DNA of 64,000 nt. It comes from Chitinophaga cymbidii (GTDB lineage: Bacteria > Bacteroidota > Bacteroidia > Chitinophagales > Chitinophagaceae). The stretch covers positions 682,001-746,000 of the forward strand of contig NZ_BKAU01000002.1 of NCBI RefSeq assembly GCF_007992715.1, read 5' to 3'. Position 1 is the stretch's first letter; every line of letters starts with the position of its first letter. The notes below the pieces were generated by a model that had not been told where the DNA came from, did no database searches, and saw nothing but the letters and a program-made list of their open reading frames with translations. The translations under genes and the position numbers were made by a program. Of this stretch, positions 37,812 through 47,102 are shown in pieces.

Positions 37812-39326
37812 TTAGTTGGATTTATAATTCATTCCTGCTATTCTGCCAAAACCGGTATACTCCTTTATTGCTCCGAAAACACCGCTCACCTCGTTCACAT
37901 CGATCTGCAGCAATGTTCCCGCGCCTGTAGCGGGATTGTAAAGCGCCACATAAAGGATTTTTCCATCATAATTATGGTTATTCACCTCCAATAACTTCAT
38001 GCCTGTAATCACATGGCCGGGATACGATGCCGCCAGGTCGTACCTTAGCGTGGAGGAGCGGTCGCCCGCATAGTTGTTCTGATAAATTTTATTATCGGTA
38101 GCGTAGTACATGACATTGGCCTTATCTCCGAAAGCGAAGAATTTCGCTGCATTGAGCCCGGTAGCCGCGCTGATATCGATACGGTCTACGCCCCTGTTTC
38201 CATCGTCATACTCATCGAACCTGCATACAAACAACTCGCGGGAATCAGGGTTGGCTTCATCCTGCATGACGCAAAACCATCTCCCCTCAAACCCGTGTTC
38301 CGCGTAAACCATCTCTTTCCCCACATTTCTCATGTCAAATTTAGCCGTCGCGCCCGGCGCGTTAAATTGCTTTACATTTCGTTCGTAGTTGATATACAGG
38401 AAGCGCTGATTCTTCTTGTCATAAAACACCCCGTAGTAGGCCCAATTGAAAATCGTAGCCATAAAAGGCGCGGCTTTGTAATCTTCGCCAAAACATTTAA
38501 TGCCAAACTTGCTATAGACATCCGGTGAAGGTTGCGGAATAAAATAAACATCACCCTTATTAACGAGCAGTTCATTGTAACCCCATTTTTCAAATGTCTG
38601 AAACCCGATATCGGCCGCCGAAAGCGGGTTGATGAACATGTCGGCGTAACTATATTTGATCCGCAGGTCATTCCCGCTCACCCGGTATCCTCCCTGGCCG
38701 GTTGCCGTGAATACACCAATCCAGTTGTGGCTCAGTGCTACGACATTCGCGCCCTGGCCCGGTATTTTTTCACCGTTGGTTTCTGAAAACACGTTGGCTT
38801 GCACGTAATCCGTGTTATCGGGCAATACACTGCCCAGTAATTTATTATTCACGACAATGCTGATATCGCTTTCGGTATTATTCCCGTGCATGACCATCCA
38901 TCCCGGTGATGCATAAGAGCCGATCGTAAACGGCATTTTAACCATTTGCGTAATGCCGCCGTTTGCCATATCCTTCACATACAATGCCAGCACATAACTC
39001 CCGGGAGCGTCCACCACCTTATAAGACAGCTTCTTTGCATGGCCCAGCAACTTGTTAAAGAAAGCCCCTGTTGCCGGGTCCGGCGTATAGCTCTGCTGCA
39101 CCAACCGCCACTCATATTCCAGGTTCACGGGAGCGCCCGGAGCGCTTATGGCATCCACCTCCACGCTTTCATTCTGCTTGACATAGAAAGTATTCGGCAT
39201 TGCCGCTGTATCCACAAAGCGGGTGCTTAAGTCTTTATAATCGTAATTGCCTTCATCCTTGACGCAGCCGGACAAACACAATCCAGCTACAGCCAGAACT
39301 GCCATACAGTAGTTATATCTTTTCAT
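37812..39326 (-). CDS. PKD-like family surface lipoprotein
   Basis: A 504-aa lipoprotein with lipobox Cys21 (LCLSGC). It begins with the KDEGNYDYKDL motif common to PKD-like family lipoproteins encoded next to SusCD and DUF4843 genes. An Ig/PKD-like domain follows (about residues 40-130, EYEWRLVQQSY), then a long beta-rich, possibly propeller, domain (about 140-500). It would be exposed on the cell surface as an accessory binding protein of the importer. The gene lies 17 bp downstream of DUF4843. Confidence 0.85.
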   Translation of the reverse strand: MKRYNYCMAVLAVAGLCLSGCVKDEGNYDYKDLSTRFVDTAAMPNTFYVKQNESVEVDAISAPGAPVNLEYEWRLVQQSYTPDPATGAFFNKLLGHAKKLSYKVVDAPGSYVLALYVKDMANGGITQMVKMPFTIGSYASPGWMVMHGNNTESDISIVVNNKLLGSVLPDNTDYVQANVFSETNGEKIPGQGANVVALSHNWIGVFTATGQGGYRVSGNDLRIKYSYADMFINPLSAADIGFQTFEKWGYNELLVNKGDVYFIPQPSPDVYSKFGIKCFGEDYKAAPFMATIFNWAYYGVFYDKKNQRFLYINYERNVKQFNAPGATAKFDMRNVGKEMVYAEHGFEGRWFCVMQDEANPDSRELFVCRFDEYDDGNRGVDRIDISAATGLNAAKFFAFGDKANVMYYATDNKIYQNNYAGDRSSTLRYDLAASYPGHVITGMKLLEVNNHNYDGKILYVALYNPATGAGTLLQIDVNEVSGVFGAIKEYTGFGRIAGMNYKSN

Positions 39327-39343
39327 TACTATTATCTATTTAA

Positions 39344-40087
39344 TCAACCATTACTGCCTATACCTGTAAATACCGGGAACCCGACACTTCCGAGCTCATC
39401 TTTAAGGGCTTCATTTCCGGGAGTGGAGTTATATTCCAGCAACGCCTCCCGCACTACCGCATTATAATAACCCAGCAGCACGAGGTCCATCGGGTCAGGA
39501 AGTTCGGTTATATTGCAGGCCTTCAGGATGAAAGCATACCGGGTTTCCGTAAATTCGCCAAAGGCATTCCGGTAATTGGACTTGTCCCAGATATCCGGTT
39601 TCATAAATTTATCGCCCCAGATAAATACGGCTTTCCGATACCGTTCATAGCCTGCTTTGAAATGCTGGTTCTCGGCCACCTCTATTTCCAGCCTTACCGA
39701 TCTGTCCTTTAAACCCTCCCTGTAAATCAGGATGGGAATACGTACGGAAAAAGCATTTGCCGGCAGTATCCTGCTTTCGAATTTATAATGCGTGCCCTCC
39801 ACCGCCGTTGTTCCGGCGGCATTTATCCCGATTCCTATTTCCCTGTCCACGGGAGCCGCATTGCCCATGATGTTGGCATTGAACCAGAGCGTATCGTGGT
39901 CCCCGACATTCGGATGGGCGGGAAACGAATAGATGATAGAATCGCGCAGCGCGGTACTGCCAGTCCCCGGGATCTGGAAAAACAACCGTGCGTCATTCTC
40001 GTAAGCGGGAATGTCTTTTTTCGCACATGCGCCAAATGCGATCATGAAGAAAAGAAGCGCTCCGTATATTTCGATTATTGCCTTCAT
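39344..40087 (-). CDS. DUF4843 domain lipoprotein
   Basis: A 247-aa lipoprotein (Cys21 in IAFGAC) of the DUF4843 family. Visible features are ARLFFQIPG near residue 33, a Calx-beta-like segment (VEGTHYKFESRILPANAFSV) and the SVRLEIEVAEN strand. DUF4843 proteins are found almost only beside SusC/SusD and PKD-like genes and are presumed surface accessory subunits. Direct function is unknown. Confidence 0.88.
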   Translation of the reverse strand: MKAIIEIYGALLFFMIAFGACAKKDIPAYENDARLFFQIPGTGSTALRDSIIYSFPAHPNVGDHDTLWFNANIMGNAAPVDREIGIGINAAGTTAVEGTHYKFESRILPANAFSVRIPILIYREGLKDRSVRLEIEVAENQHFKAGYERYRKAVFIWGDKFMKPDIWDKSNYRNAFGEFTETRYAFILKACNITELPDPMDLVLLGYYNAVVREALLEYNSTPGNEALKDELGSVGFPVFTGIGSNG

Positions 40088-40125
40088 TTTTAATCGTATT
40101 AAAGTTTAGCAATCTCTATTTATTT

Positions 40126-41547
40126 CTATTTACCGAATTCAATCTCGGTTTCAGGCATCGGGAATACGAGCTGTTCATCCGTCAGGCTGATATAATGCGT
40201 CGGGAAATACTCCATCTTCGTTCTCTTGCAGTATCCGAACATTTGTCCCTCGCCCTGGAATTCCTTCCTGTATTCTTTCAATATCTCTTCCCTGACCTGC
40301 CCATCTGTCAGCGAGCCGGAAAGCGGCGTGGTTATTCCCCTGTGAGATCTTACCTCATTAAGCAACGCTACGGCCTTGTTGTTGTCTGTTCCAACATAGC
40401 ATTCCGCAGCGATATAGTTCATTTCCGAACGTCTCACAAGCGGGATCATGGAAGCGTACGCTACATTATAGTTATCAGGTTGAAAGAATTTGTATAGGAT
40501 ATAATCCCAGCCGGACAACCTTGAAGTGAAGATCAACCGGTAGTCGTTTGCGCCGATCGTGCTTTTTTCAAACATTTCCTCATAATAGTAAGACCCTCTA
40601 AACAGCAGGTCCGTGGGAGTAGCCGCAAAAAACCACCTGTTGGTTATCGGTTTCAGGTCAAAAACGTTCAGCGCGAAAAGATTTTCGGTGGAAAAAGTAA
40701 AGTCTTTGTCCCTGTCTGAAGAGCTGGAAATATGAGCGGTCTGTATCCACGGGAAATATTGTTCTCCCGCCTGCATTACCTCTGTTGCGTACGCCAGCGC
40801 GTTGACCTTATCATTCTTCCAAAGACATGCTCTTGCTGCAATGGCTTTTACCGCAAAGTAGTTCAGGCGCTGATGGCGGTTGTTTAAAAACTCGTCGGCC
40901 GTCGACTTCTTGGCGCCTGTTCTTATCGGGTCCGCCTCCAGGTTGGCAGCCGCATCTTCCAGGTCTTTCAGGACAAGGGCCATTACCTGCTCGCCGGTAG
41001 ATCTTGCCACCACATCATTGGAAAGGCGATTGACATAAGGAATGGCTGTTTTGGTCAGATCCGCGGATGCAAAACAACGCAACAGGTCAAAATGGGCAAA
41101 GGCCCGCAGCGCCAGCGCTTCCCCTTTAATGATCCGGTAATTATTTCCCGTAAATATGCCTTTATTGTTATCGATATTATCAAGGATATTATTCACATTT
41201 GCCAGCAGATTATACATGCCATTCCAGATACCGTCTATCTGGGCGCGCACCGCCGCATCAGTGGTATATTTGAACTGGGACACATTGCCGTAAGTGGAAT
41301 TGTTATACGTATCGTACTGCTGGGCCACGGCCTCCATAAAGCCGAAAGTCAATTCGCGGCCGTATAATGACTGTGACTTCATCAACGTATAACAACCAAT
41401 CAATGCATCCTTATATCCCTGCTCGGTTTGCAACAGTACATCAGATTTGATCTTGGTACGGGGCTGCACATCCAGCCATTTTTTACATGAACCGGCAAAC
41501 AGCATCGCCATGATGGCGGTTAAGCCTATAATCCATCTATTTCTCAT
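40126..41547 (-). CDS. SusD/RagB-type nutrient-binding lipoprotein
   Basis: A 473-aa surface lipoprotein (lipobox Cys21, LFAGSC) forming the lid of the SusC encoded 24 bp upstream. Typical features are the N-terminal KKWLDVQPRTK, the TPR-like core with ALRAFAHFDLLRCFA, and the C-terminal RSEMNYIAAECYVG and EILKEYRKEFQGEGQMF segments. Shorter than the first SusD in the window. In this operon it is expected to bind peptides rather than glycans, an inference from the neighbouring peptidase. Confidence 0.93.
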   Translation of the reverse strand: MRNRWIIGLTAIMAMLFAGSCKKWLDVQPRTKIKSDVLLQTEQGYKDALIGCYTLMKSQSLYGRELTFGFMEAVAQQYDTYNNSTYGNVSQFKYTTDAAVRAQIDGIWNGMYNLLANVNNILDNIDNNKGIFTGNNYRIIKGEALALRAFAHFDLLRCFASADLTKTAIPYVNRLSNDVVARSTGEQVMALVLKDLEDAAANLEADPIRTGAKKSTADEFLNNRHQRLNYFAVKAIAARACLWKNDKVNALAYATEVMQAGEQYFPWIQTAHISSSSDRDKDFTFSTENLFALNVFDLKPITNRWFFAATPTDLLFRGSYYYEEMFEKSTIGANDYRLIFTSRLSGWDYILYKFFQPDNYNVAYASMIPLVRRSEMNYIAAECYVGTDNNKAVALLNEVRSHRGITTPLSGSLTDGQVREEILKEYRKEFQGEGQMFGYCKRTKMEYFPTHYISLTDEQLVFPMPETEIEFGK

Positions 41548-41571
41548 TTCTTATTGATTTAAAATGTGCGG

Positions 41572-44500
41572 TTAAAAGTTAGCCATAACGGTAAATGAAC
41601 CATAACGGGCAAAAGGATAAGCTGTTCCCCTTTCCAGCCGCACGTTAGAGAACCGGTACACATCATTCATGTTGATCATGACCTGCAGGCGCTGCAGCTT
41701 TAATGCCTCAACGAAACTGAACCGGTAAAAATCGTAACCGATGTTTACCGAGGATATGTTCAATTCACTTAAATCCTGCACAAACCGGGAAGTAGCCAGG
41801 GTGAGCGCGTTGGACGTTCCAATGCTTTTGAACAACACATTGTCGCCGGGCGCTTTCCAGCTGTCGTAATAGGCACGCTTGTCAACATTATAATTCAATT
41901 GCGCGTTCTCTACCTTGTCAACCAGCGTCTGGTTGTAGATCTGTCCGCCCGTCCGGTACTGCGCAATGACGCCGATGCTGAAGCCCTTGTACTCATAATT
42001 CGCCCCGAGGTTTCCAAACAGGGTAGGCTGGTTTACGCCTACAACGGCTTTGTCATTGGCATCCCATACATCCGTGAGTGTTCCATCGGCTTTCACGAAT
42101 ATTTCCTTGCCCGTGGCAGGATCGATACCCCTGGAAGGCACGGCCCATATGGCATCGAGCGACTGGCCTTCCTGGAATCTGACAAACGGTTTATTGCTGT
42201 TAGCGGAAAGTTCATCCTGTTCTTTTGTAATGCTCTGCAACGAGTTGGAGATCTTTACGATTTTGTTCTTGTTCGAGATACCCGACACGAACAGGTTAAG
42301 CGATCTCCTGATGGATGCATTGGCCAGCAGCCGGTAGTTCAGTTTAAATTCCACTCCGGAATTGCGGATCTGCCCCAGGTTGGCTTTATAGGATGCGAAA
42401 CCCAGTGACGGGGGAGTGGTAATATCTGTCAGCAGGTTGGTCGTGATCGCGTTGTAAACATCGACACGCACATTCAAACGCGACATCAGCTCTGCGTCCA
42501 GCCCAACGTTATAATCGAGTTTCTGCTGCCACTTCAGGTGCTTGTTGGCCAGCCCGTTCAGATACGTGCCGAGCATGCCCTGGTAGGAATTGTCAACAAA
42601 GTAGCTGTACAGCAACATTGCCTGGTAGGAGTTGAAATGCTGCGATCCGGTATAGCCCATGGAACCACGCAGCTTCAAGTGGGTAAGGGTATTATTCCCC
42701 AGCAGGAACTTTTCATTATGCAAATTCCAGCCCGCACCGGCAGACCAAAAAGTGCCCCAGCGGTTTTCCGCGCCAAACTGCGACGAAGCGGTGGTACGTA
42801 TCGATAAGTCAACAAGGTACCTGTTGTCAAAAGCATAGTTTACCGCCGCCAGTCCGCCCAGTTCACGGTCGATGGCCTCCGTGCCGGAAGGTTTACCGTT
42901 GAGCGCGTATTGCTTGGCAAAAATGATGTTATCCATTTTGTCGTTCGGAAAACCTATTGCGCTATACAGGTAATTTTCGGCATTATCTTCACGAATATTC
43001 GCGCCAATGTTAGTATACAGGATGTGCTTTCCCCATATTTTCGAATAGTTCACGTTGATATCGCCGCTTAACATCGAAGATTTGCCATGACCTTTATCAT
43101 AGGTCCCCTTCAAAAACAGGTTATCGCCCGTGAAATTGTTAAACAGGGTATGGCTGCCCGGCATGAATATTTCCGATCCATTGACGGTATTGGCAAATCC
43201 AACCCGGCCAATCACTTTCAAACTATTATTCAATGTCCATTCCAGGTAAGTATTGTTCGTAAAATCCGTATATGCTGAAGTAGATGCGGTATTAAGCGTA
43301 GCGTTATACATAGGGTTATACACATATTCAGAAAGGACAGGACCGATGCCCAGGAACTTGCGCACGGTGCCGTCGGGATTGAAAGGCCGCCAGTAAGGAT
43401 TCAACTTTGCGTACTCCGAAAATTCGCCATATGGGGAATTGGCCGCTTTTACCCCGGTATATTGAAGCAGGTTTCTGAAGAGGATATTTTTATACCGGTA
43501 AGTAAGTGATATAGCGGCGCCCATGCTTTTGCGTTCGCTGCCTTTCATCACGCCCTGGATATTGTTCGAATAGAAGGTCAGTCCGGCTCTCAGTTTGTCA
43601 TCACCCACCTCAAAGCCCAACGTATGCTTATTGGATATCCCTATCCTGACGGGTTGTGCCAGCCAATCCGTATTTACCCCGTTTTGTACTTCCTTCAGAT
43701 TCGCATAATAAAGGCTATCGTACTCAAGTCCTACGATCGGTTGTGGCCTGTCGTATGCGCCAAGCTGCCGTTCCAGGTCGATTTTTTCCGAGGCATTTGC
43801 CAGGTTATAGCTTCCGAGGTCCGGGACTTCCAGCCCCACGGTGGCGGTATAGTTGATTCGCAGTTCACCCGGTTTTACTTTTACCGTTTCAATAACGATA
43901 ACGCCGTTGGCGGCCCTGGAACCGTATAGCGCTTTAGCAGATGCATCTTTCAGAATAGTGAGGGATTCAATTCTGTTCATATTGAGATCCGACACTTTTT
44001 CGATGGTTACTTCAAAACCGTCAACGATAAATAACGGCTGGTTCGGGCTGGTTGCATACTGTCCCTTGAGGTCCGGAAAGGAGGATACGCCCCTGAGCTG
44101 CATTTCCGGCATTTTATTCGGATCCGAGCCAAATGCAAGGTTATCCTGGATGTTCAGGGAGGGTTCGAGGTTTTTCAGGCTCTGAAAGATATTCACGTTG
44201 CCGGCCCTTAGCAGCTCTTCCCTGGTGAATTTTGTAGCAGCCCCGGTAAAACTCTCCGCCCGCCGGTTATAAGGAATACCTGTCACCACCACCTGGTCGA
44301 TGGTGGCGTCTTTCGGCTTCATGACGATTTTGAAACTTGTTTTCCCCGCTACATAGATCCGCTGATCGGCCATTCCCAGGTAAGAAACAACGAATACGGC
44401 GTCTTCCGCCAATTCGAACCGGAAGCGCCCGTTTTCATCGGTTATCGTTCCACGGTCGGCGCCTAGTTCCGCTATGGTAGCGCCGGGTAATGGTTTCCCG

Positions 44501-44916
44501 TTTTCGCCAACCACTTCCCCGGTAATGACGTTTTGGTAGGGTGTGGCAGTTTGGGGTTTTTCGATCTGCGGGCCGATGACGATACTGTTCGACCGCATAC
44601 TGAACCTGAGTCCCGAACCTGCCAGCAACCGCTCCAGTACGTCGTTGATCTCGAGATCTTTTACCTTCAACGTAACTTTAGGTTTGGCATTTACTTCTTC
44701 GTGATTGTAAACGATGTAAACCTTCACCTGTTTCTGAAGGGCATCAAGCGCTGTTGAAAGCTGAACGTTCCTGAGGTTCAGGCTCACTTTCTGCCGGAAT
44801 TGCGCCATGACATTGATTGAAAGGGCAAAAAACAGGAAGGTCAAAAAGGCTGTTCTCCTGAAGAACATTTTAGGGATTTTTTTTCCACCAACAAGTTCCT
44901 GGCATTCTTTTTTCAT
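41572..44916 (-). CDS. SusC/RagA-type transporter with STN signalling domain
   Basis: A 1114-aa TonB-linked importer. After the signal peptide comes an STN (secretin/TonB short N-terminal) domain (about residues 45-115, STALDALQKQVKVYIVYNHEE). A carboxypeptidase-regulatory-like domain (about 130-210), the plug (VVVTGIPYNRR, FIVDGFEV, ILKDASAKALYGSRAANGVIVIET) and the barrel follow. The STN domain is the part that contacts a FecR anti-sigma factor when substrate binds, matching the FecR/sigma genes directly upstream. It pairs with the SusD encoded next. Confidence 0.95.
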   Translation of the reverse strand: MKKECQELVGGKKIPKMFFRRTAFLTFLFFALSINVMAQFRQKVSLNLRNVQLSTALDALQKQVKVYIVYNHEEVNAKPKVTLKVKDLEINDVLERLLAGSGLRFSMRSNSIVIGPQIEKPQTATPYQNVITGEVVGENGKPLPGATIAELGADRGTITDENGRFRFELAEDAVFVVSYLGMADQRIYVAGKTSFKIVMKPKDATIDQVVVTGIPYNRRAESFTGAATKFTREELLRAGNVNIFQSLKNLEPSLNIQDNLAFGSDPNKMPEMQLRGVSSFPDLKGQYATSPNQPLFIVDGFEVTIEKVSDLNMNRIESLTILKDASAKALYGSRAANGVIVIETVKVKPGELRINYTATVGLEVPDLGSYNLANASEKIDLERQLGAYDRPQPIVGLEYDSLYYANLKEVQNGVNTDWLAQPVRIGISNKHTLGFEVGDDKLRAGLTFYSNNIQGVMKGSERKSMGAAISLTYRYKNILFRNLLQYTGVKAANSPYGEFSEYAKLNPYWRPFNPDGTVRKFLGIGPVLSEYVYNPMYNATLNTASTSAYTDFTNNTYLEWTLNNSLKVIGRVGFANTVNGSEIFMPGSHTLFNNFTGDNLFLKGTYDKGHGKSSMLSGDINVNYSKIWGKHILYTNIGANIREDNAENYLYSAIGFPNDKMDNIIFAKQYALNGKPSGTEAIDRELGGLAAVNYAFDNRYLVDLSIRTTASSQFGAENRWGTFWSAGAGWNLHNEKFLLGNNTLTHLKLRGSMGYTGSQHFNSYQAMLLYSYFVDNSYQGMLGTYLNGLANKHLKWQQKLDYNVGLDAELMSRLNVRVDVYNAITTNLLTDITTPPSLGFASYKANLGQIRNSGVEFKLNYRLLANASIRRSLNLFVSGISNKNKIVKISNSLQSITKEQDELSANSNKPFVRFQEGQSLDAIWAVPSRGIDPATGKEIFVKADGTLTDVWDANDKAVVGVNQPTLFGNLGANYEYKGFSIGVIAQYRTGGQIYNQTLVDKVENAQLNYNVDKRAYYDSWKAPGDNVLFKSIGTSNALTLATSRFVQDLSELNISSVNIGYDFYRFSFVEALKLQRLQVMINMNDVYRFSNVRLERGTAYPFARYGSFTVMANF

Positions 44917-44956
44917 TAATCTTGGTTGAGTTTAGTTTGAACACAGTAAGTCCCTG

Positions 44957-44972
44957 TTGCCCGGTCGGGCAA
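44957..44972. other. GC-rich hairpin between fecR and susC
   Basis: TTGCCCG-GT-CGGGCAA is a compact near-perfect palindrome in the 89-bp gap between the fecR stop and the susC start. There is no clear T-tract. It might attenuate read-through, stabilise the susC mRNA end or bind a regulator. Confidence 0.45.
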
Positions 44973-45005
44973 TTGATTTATTAAACCTGGCTTTATTCTT
45001 ATAAT

Positions 45006-46187
45006 TTATGGCTTATCTACAATAACGGTCCTGTCTTTGATGGTAAATTTCAGCGCTGATGTTTCCTCGATAATCCCCAGAATATTTTGCAATGATTCGG
45101 CTCGATCGGCCCGGCCCGTATAGTGTAATTGTTTCAATCCCTGATCTTTAAATTCAATCTCGTAATCGTATATCCTGGCCAGTTGCTCCATCAGATCGCC
45201 CATCGTCTGATTCGCGAATACGATCATCCCGTCTTTCCAGGCTACAGATGGAAAAACATCCACGTCCTGTTTTGTAAGGCTGCCGGTATTTTTATCAAAA
45301 CCGGACTGCTGACCGGGGCTCAATATGAGCTGTTTCCCGGATGAGGACGATGCTATCTTGACCTTCCCCTCCACGAGGGTGGTCAGAATGCTGCCCGAAT
45401 AGGTATGCATGTTAAATGCAGTACCCAACACCTGCACGTTCATCTGTCCACTGTGTACGATAAACGGTTTCCCTGTGTTTGGGGCCACCTGAAAATATGC
45501 TTCCCCTTTTTCCAGATAGACATCGCGTGTAGCGGTGCCGGCAAAATTCGCCCGATACCTGATACGGGAATCTGCATTCAGCCATATTTCCGTTAAATCG
45601 TCCAGTATCAATTTGTAAGTTTTGCCCCTGGGAATAATTAATGTATTAAACACCGCGGTGCCGGCGTTATGCTCATTTGCCTGATAAACCAGGGCATTTT
45701 CAGCGTCTGTGTGGATTTGCGTTCCATCCGGGTTTTTAATGGATTGACGCTGCTTCAGCGCAACTTTGCTACCGTCTCCCAGTATTAAAGTCACGTCTTT
45801 GGATGGCATATTGGGTTGGCTTTCAACCGTTGGCGCTTGTTTTTTGTGATCCGGCAGGTAGGTATAGATACCCAGCGCAACCGCAAGCGGCAACAGCACG
45901 GCAGCTGCATAGCGCACCCATTTCGATAACAGCGGAACGAGCCGTTTGCTGCCCGATTCTTCTTCCAACCGGCCTCCCATGGCATGCCAATCAGCGCTCA
46001 GATCGATTGCTTCCAGATCAGCCACGGCCTCTTTTAACTTTTGTTGGTTGTTGATTTCCGAGATATAGGCTCTTTCCTCGGCAGTCAATTCTTTGAAGCG
46101 GTCTTCACTTACTTCATTTCCCTGTGCAAGCGAACGAAGAACTTGTTCCCACTTTGGCTGGTCGATATTGTCTGGTTTGCTCATCAT
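45006..46187 (-). CDS. FecR family anti-sigma factor
   Basis: A 393-aa inner-membrane anti-sigma factor. Residues about 1-85 are a cytoplasmic sigma-binding region, a single membrane helix follows (about 93-112, YAAAVLLPLAVALGIY), and the periplasmic part holds the FecR domain (VIIP-like NTLIIPRGKTYKLILDDLTEIWLNADS, about 181-280). The C-terminal DUF4974 domain (YDYEIEFKD) follows. It should hold the upstream sigma factor inactive until the STN domain of the SusC signals substrate. Confidence 0.93.
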   Translation of the reverse strand: MMSKPDNIDQPKWEQVLRSLAQGNEVSEDRFKELTAEERAYISEINNQQKLKEAVADLEAIDLSADWHAMGGRLEEESGSKRLVPLLSKWVRYAAAVLLPLAVALGIYTYLPDHKKQAPTVESQPNMPSKDVTLILGDGSKVALKQRQSIKNPDGTQIHTDAENALVYQANEHNAGTAVFNTLIIPRGKTYKLILDDLTEIWLNADSRIRYRANFAGTATRDVYLEKGEAYFQVAPNTGKPFIVHSGQMNVQVLGTAFNMHTYSGSILTTLVEGKVKIASSSSGKQLILSPGQQSGFDKNTGSLTKQDVDVFPSVAWKDGMIVFANQTMGDLMEQLARIYDYEIEFKDQGLKQLHYTGRADRAESLQNILGIIEETSALKFTIKDRTVIVDKP

Positions 46188-46331
46188 CTAAATATATGTC
46201 GTAAAAAATAAACCGGCGGGTGACAAACAATGCAAAAAATTTTGCTCCCCGTTATCAGAGGCAATGATTGCCGGGGACACATTAAAACAGGGAATTATAT
46301 AAGCGGGAAGGGGGAAAACCGGGGCTTATCA

Positions 46332-46910
46332 CTACGCGATGGGGATACCTTTCGAATACAATACGATAAAATAAATAAAGAGGAGCGGTTGATTTCGCAG
46401 CTCATCCCGTAAAAAAGCGTAGGCTCTTTTTATCTGGGTCTTCACCGTATTCACCGAGATCTGGTTCCGCTCGGCAATCTGGGCATAGGTCAGGCCTTCA
46501 AATTTATGGAGCATCAATATATCTCTGCACGCTGCCGGAAGTTTTTCTATAGAAGCCTTTAGTTTTTCATCCAGGTTCTCCCGGTCAGATTGCAACTCGG
46601 CTTCCAGCAGCGGATCATAACTCCCGGCAACTTTCAACTGATCTTTTTTCGCCTCGGTTGCGTCTCGCTCGCGCAGGTAAGAGATGCATAAATTCTTAAC
46701 AGCGCGTGTTGCATATGACTGGAAAGAGCCTGTTAGCTGCAGCTCCTCGCGGCGTCTCCAGAAATCAATATAGAATTCCTGTACCAGGTCTTTCGCAACG
46801 TCCAAATCACCAACCAGCTGTTTACCGATCAAACACAGCAACTTGTAGTGTTTCCGGAACAGCTCTTCAAACTTGACAATAGACAGGATTGTTTGGCCGG
46901 TTTGCTCCAT
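46332..46910 (-). CDS. ECF-type RNA polymerase sigma-70 factor
   Basis: A 192-aa ECF sigma factor of the Bacteroidota SusCD-associated group. Region 2 includes YKLLCLIGKQLVGDLDVAKDLVQEFYIDFWRRR (about residues 17-50). Region 4 includes LPAACRDILMLHKFEGLTYAQIAERNQISVNTVKTQ (about 123-158, the DNA-binding helix-turn-helix). It heads the array and would direct transcription of the downstream susC operon once released from FecR. Confidence 0.93.
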   Translation of the reverse strand: MEQTGQTILSIVKFEELFRKHYKLLCLIGKQLVGDLDVAKDLVQEFYIDFWRRREELQLTGSFQSYATRAVKNLCISYLRERDATEAKKDQLKVAGSYDPLLEAELQSDRENLDEKLKASIEKLPAACRDILMLHKFEGLTYAQIAERNQISVNTVKTQIKRAYAFLRDELRNQPLLFIYFIVLYSKGIPIA

Positions 46911-46942
46911 ACAGGGATGAGTAAGATTACATCTATTGACCT

Positions 46943-46950
46943 CAAAAGTA
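46943..46950 (-). promoter_or_regulatory. Promoter -7 box of the sigma factor gene
   Basis: On the minus strand TACTTTTG, an exact TAnnTTTG box, 32 bp upstream of the ATG. No good -33 TTG is found at normal spacing. Confidence 0.5.
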
Positions 46951-47054
46951 CCATTTTTCCCAGATTTTCCCCCTGAAGTTCAATTCCACGCGCGGCTGGC
47001 AGAGGGGGGCAAGCCGCGGCAAGGGTGGCGTTGGCGACCTCTCAAAAGCAAAAA

Positions 47055-47076
47055 CTCCGGCCCAAAAGAGCCGGAG
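47055..47076 (-). terminator. Terminator of the DUF4142 gene
   Basis: Stem CTCCGGC / GCCGGAG with an 8-nt loop. On the minus strand it is followed by TTTTTGCTTTT. It starts about 26 bp after the DUF4142 stop codon. Confidence 0.8.
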
Positions 47077-47102
47077 CAACCTAATCGAGACTTATGCTAT
47101 TG

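Noticed and set aside
46260..46272. Short palindrome GGCAATGATTGCC between the sigma factor and fecR
   Set aside because: Small and without a clear promoter or terminator context. It could occur by chance.
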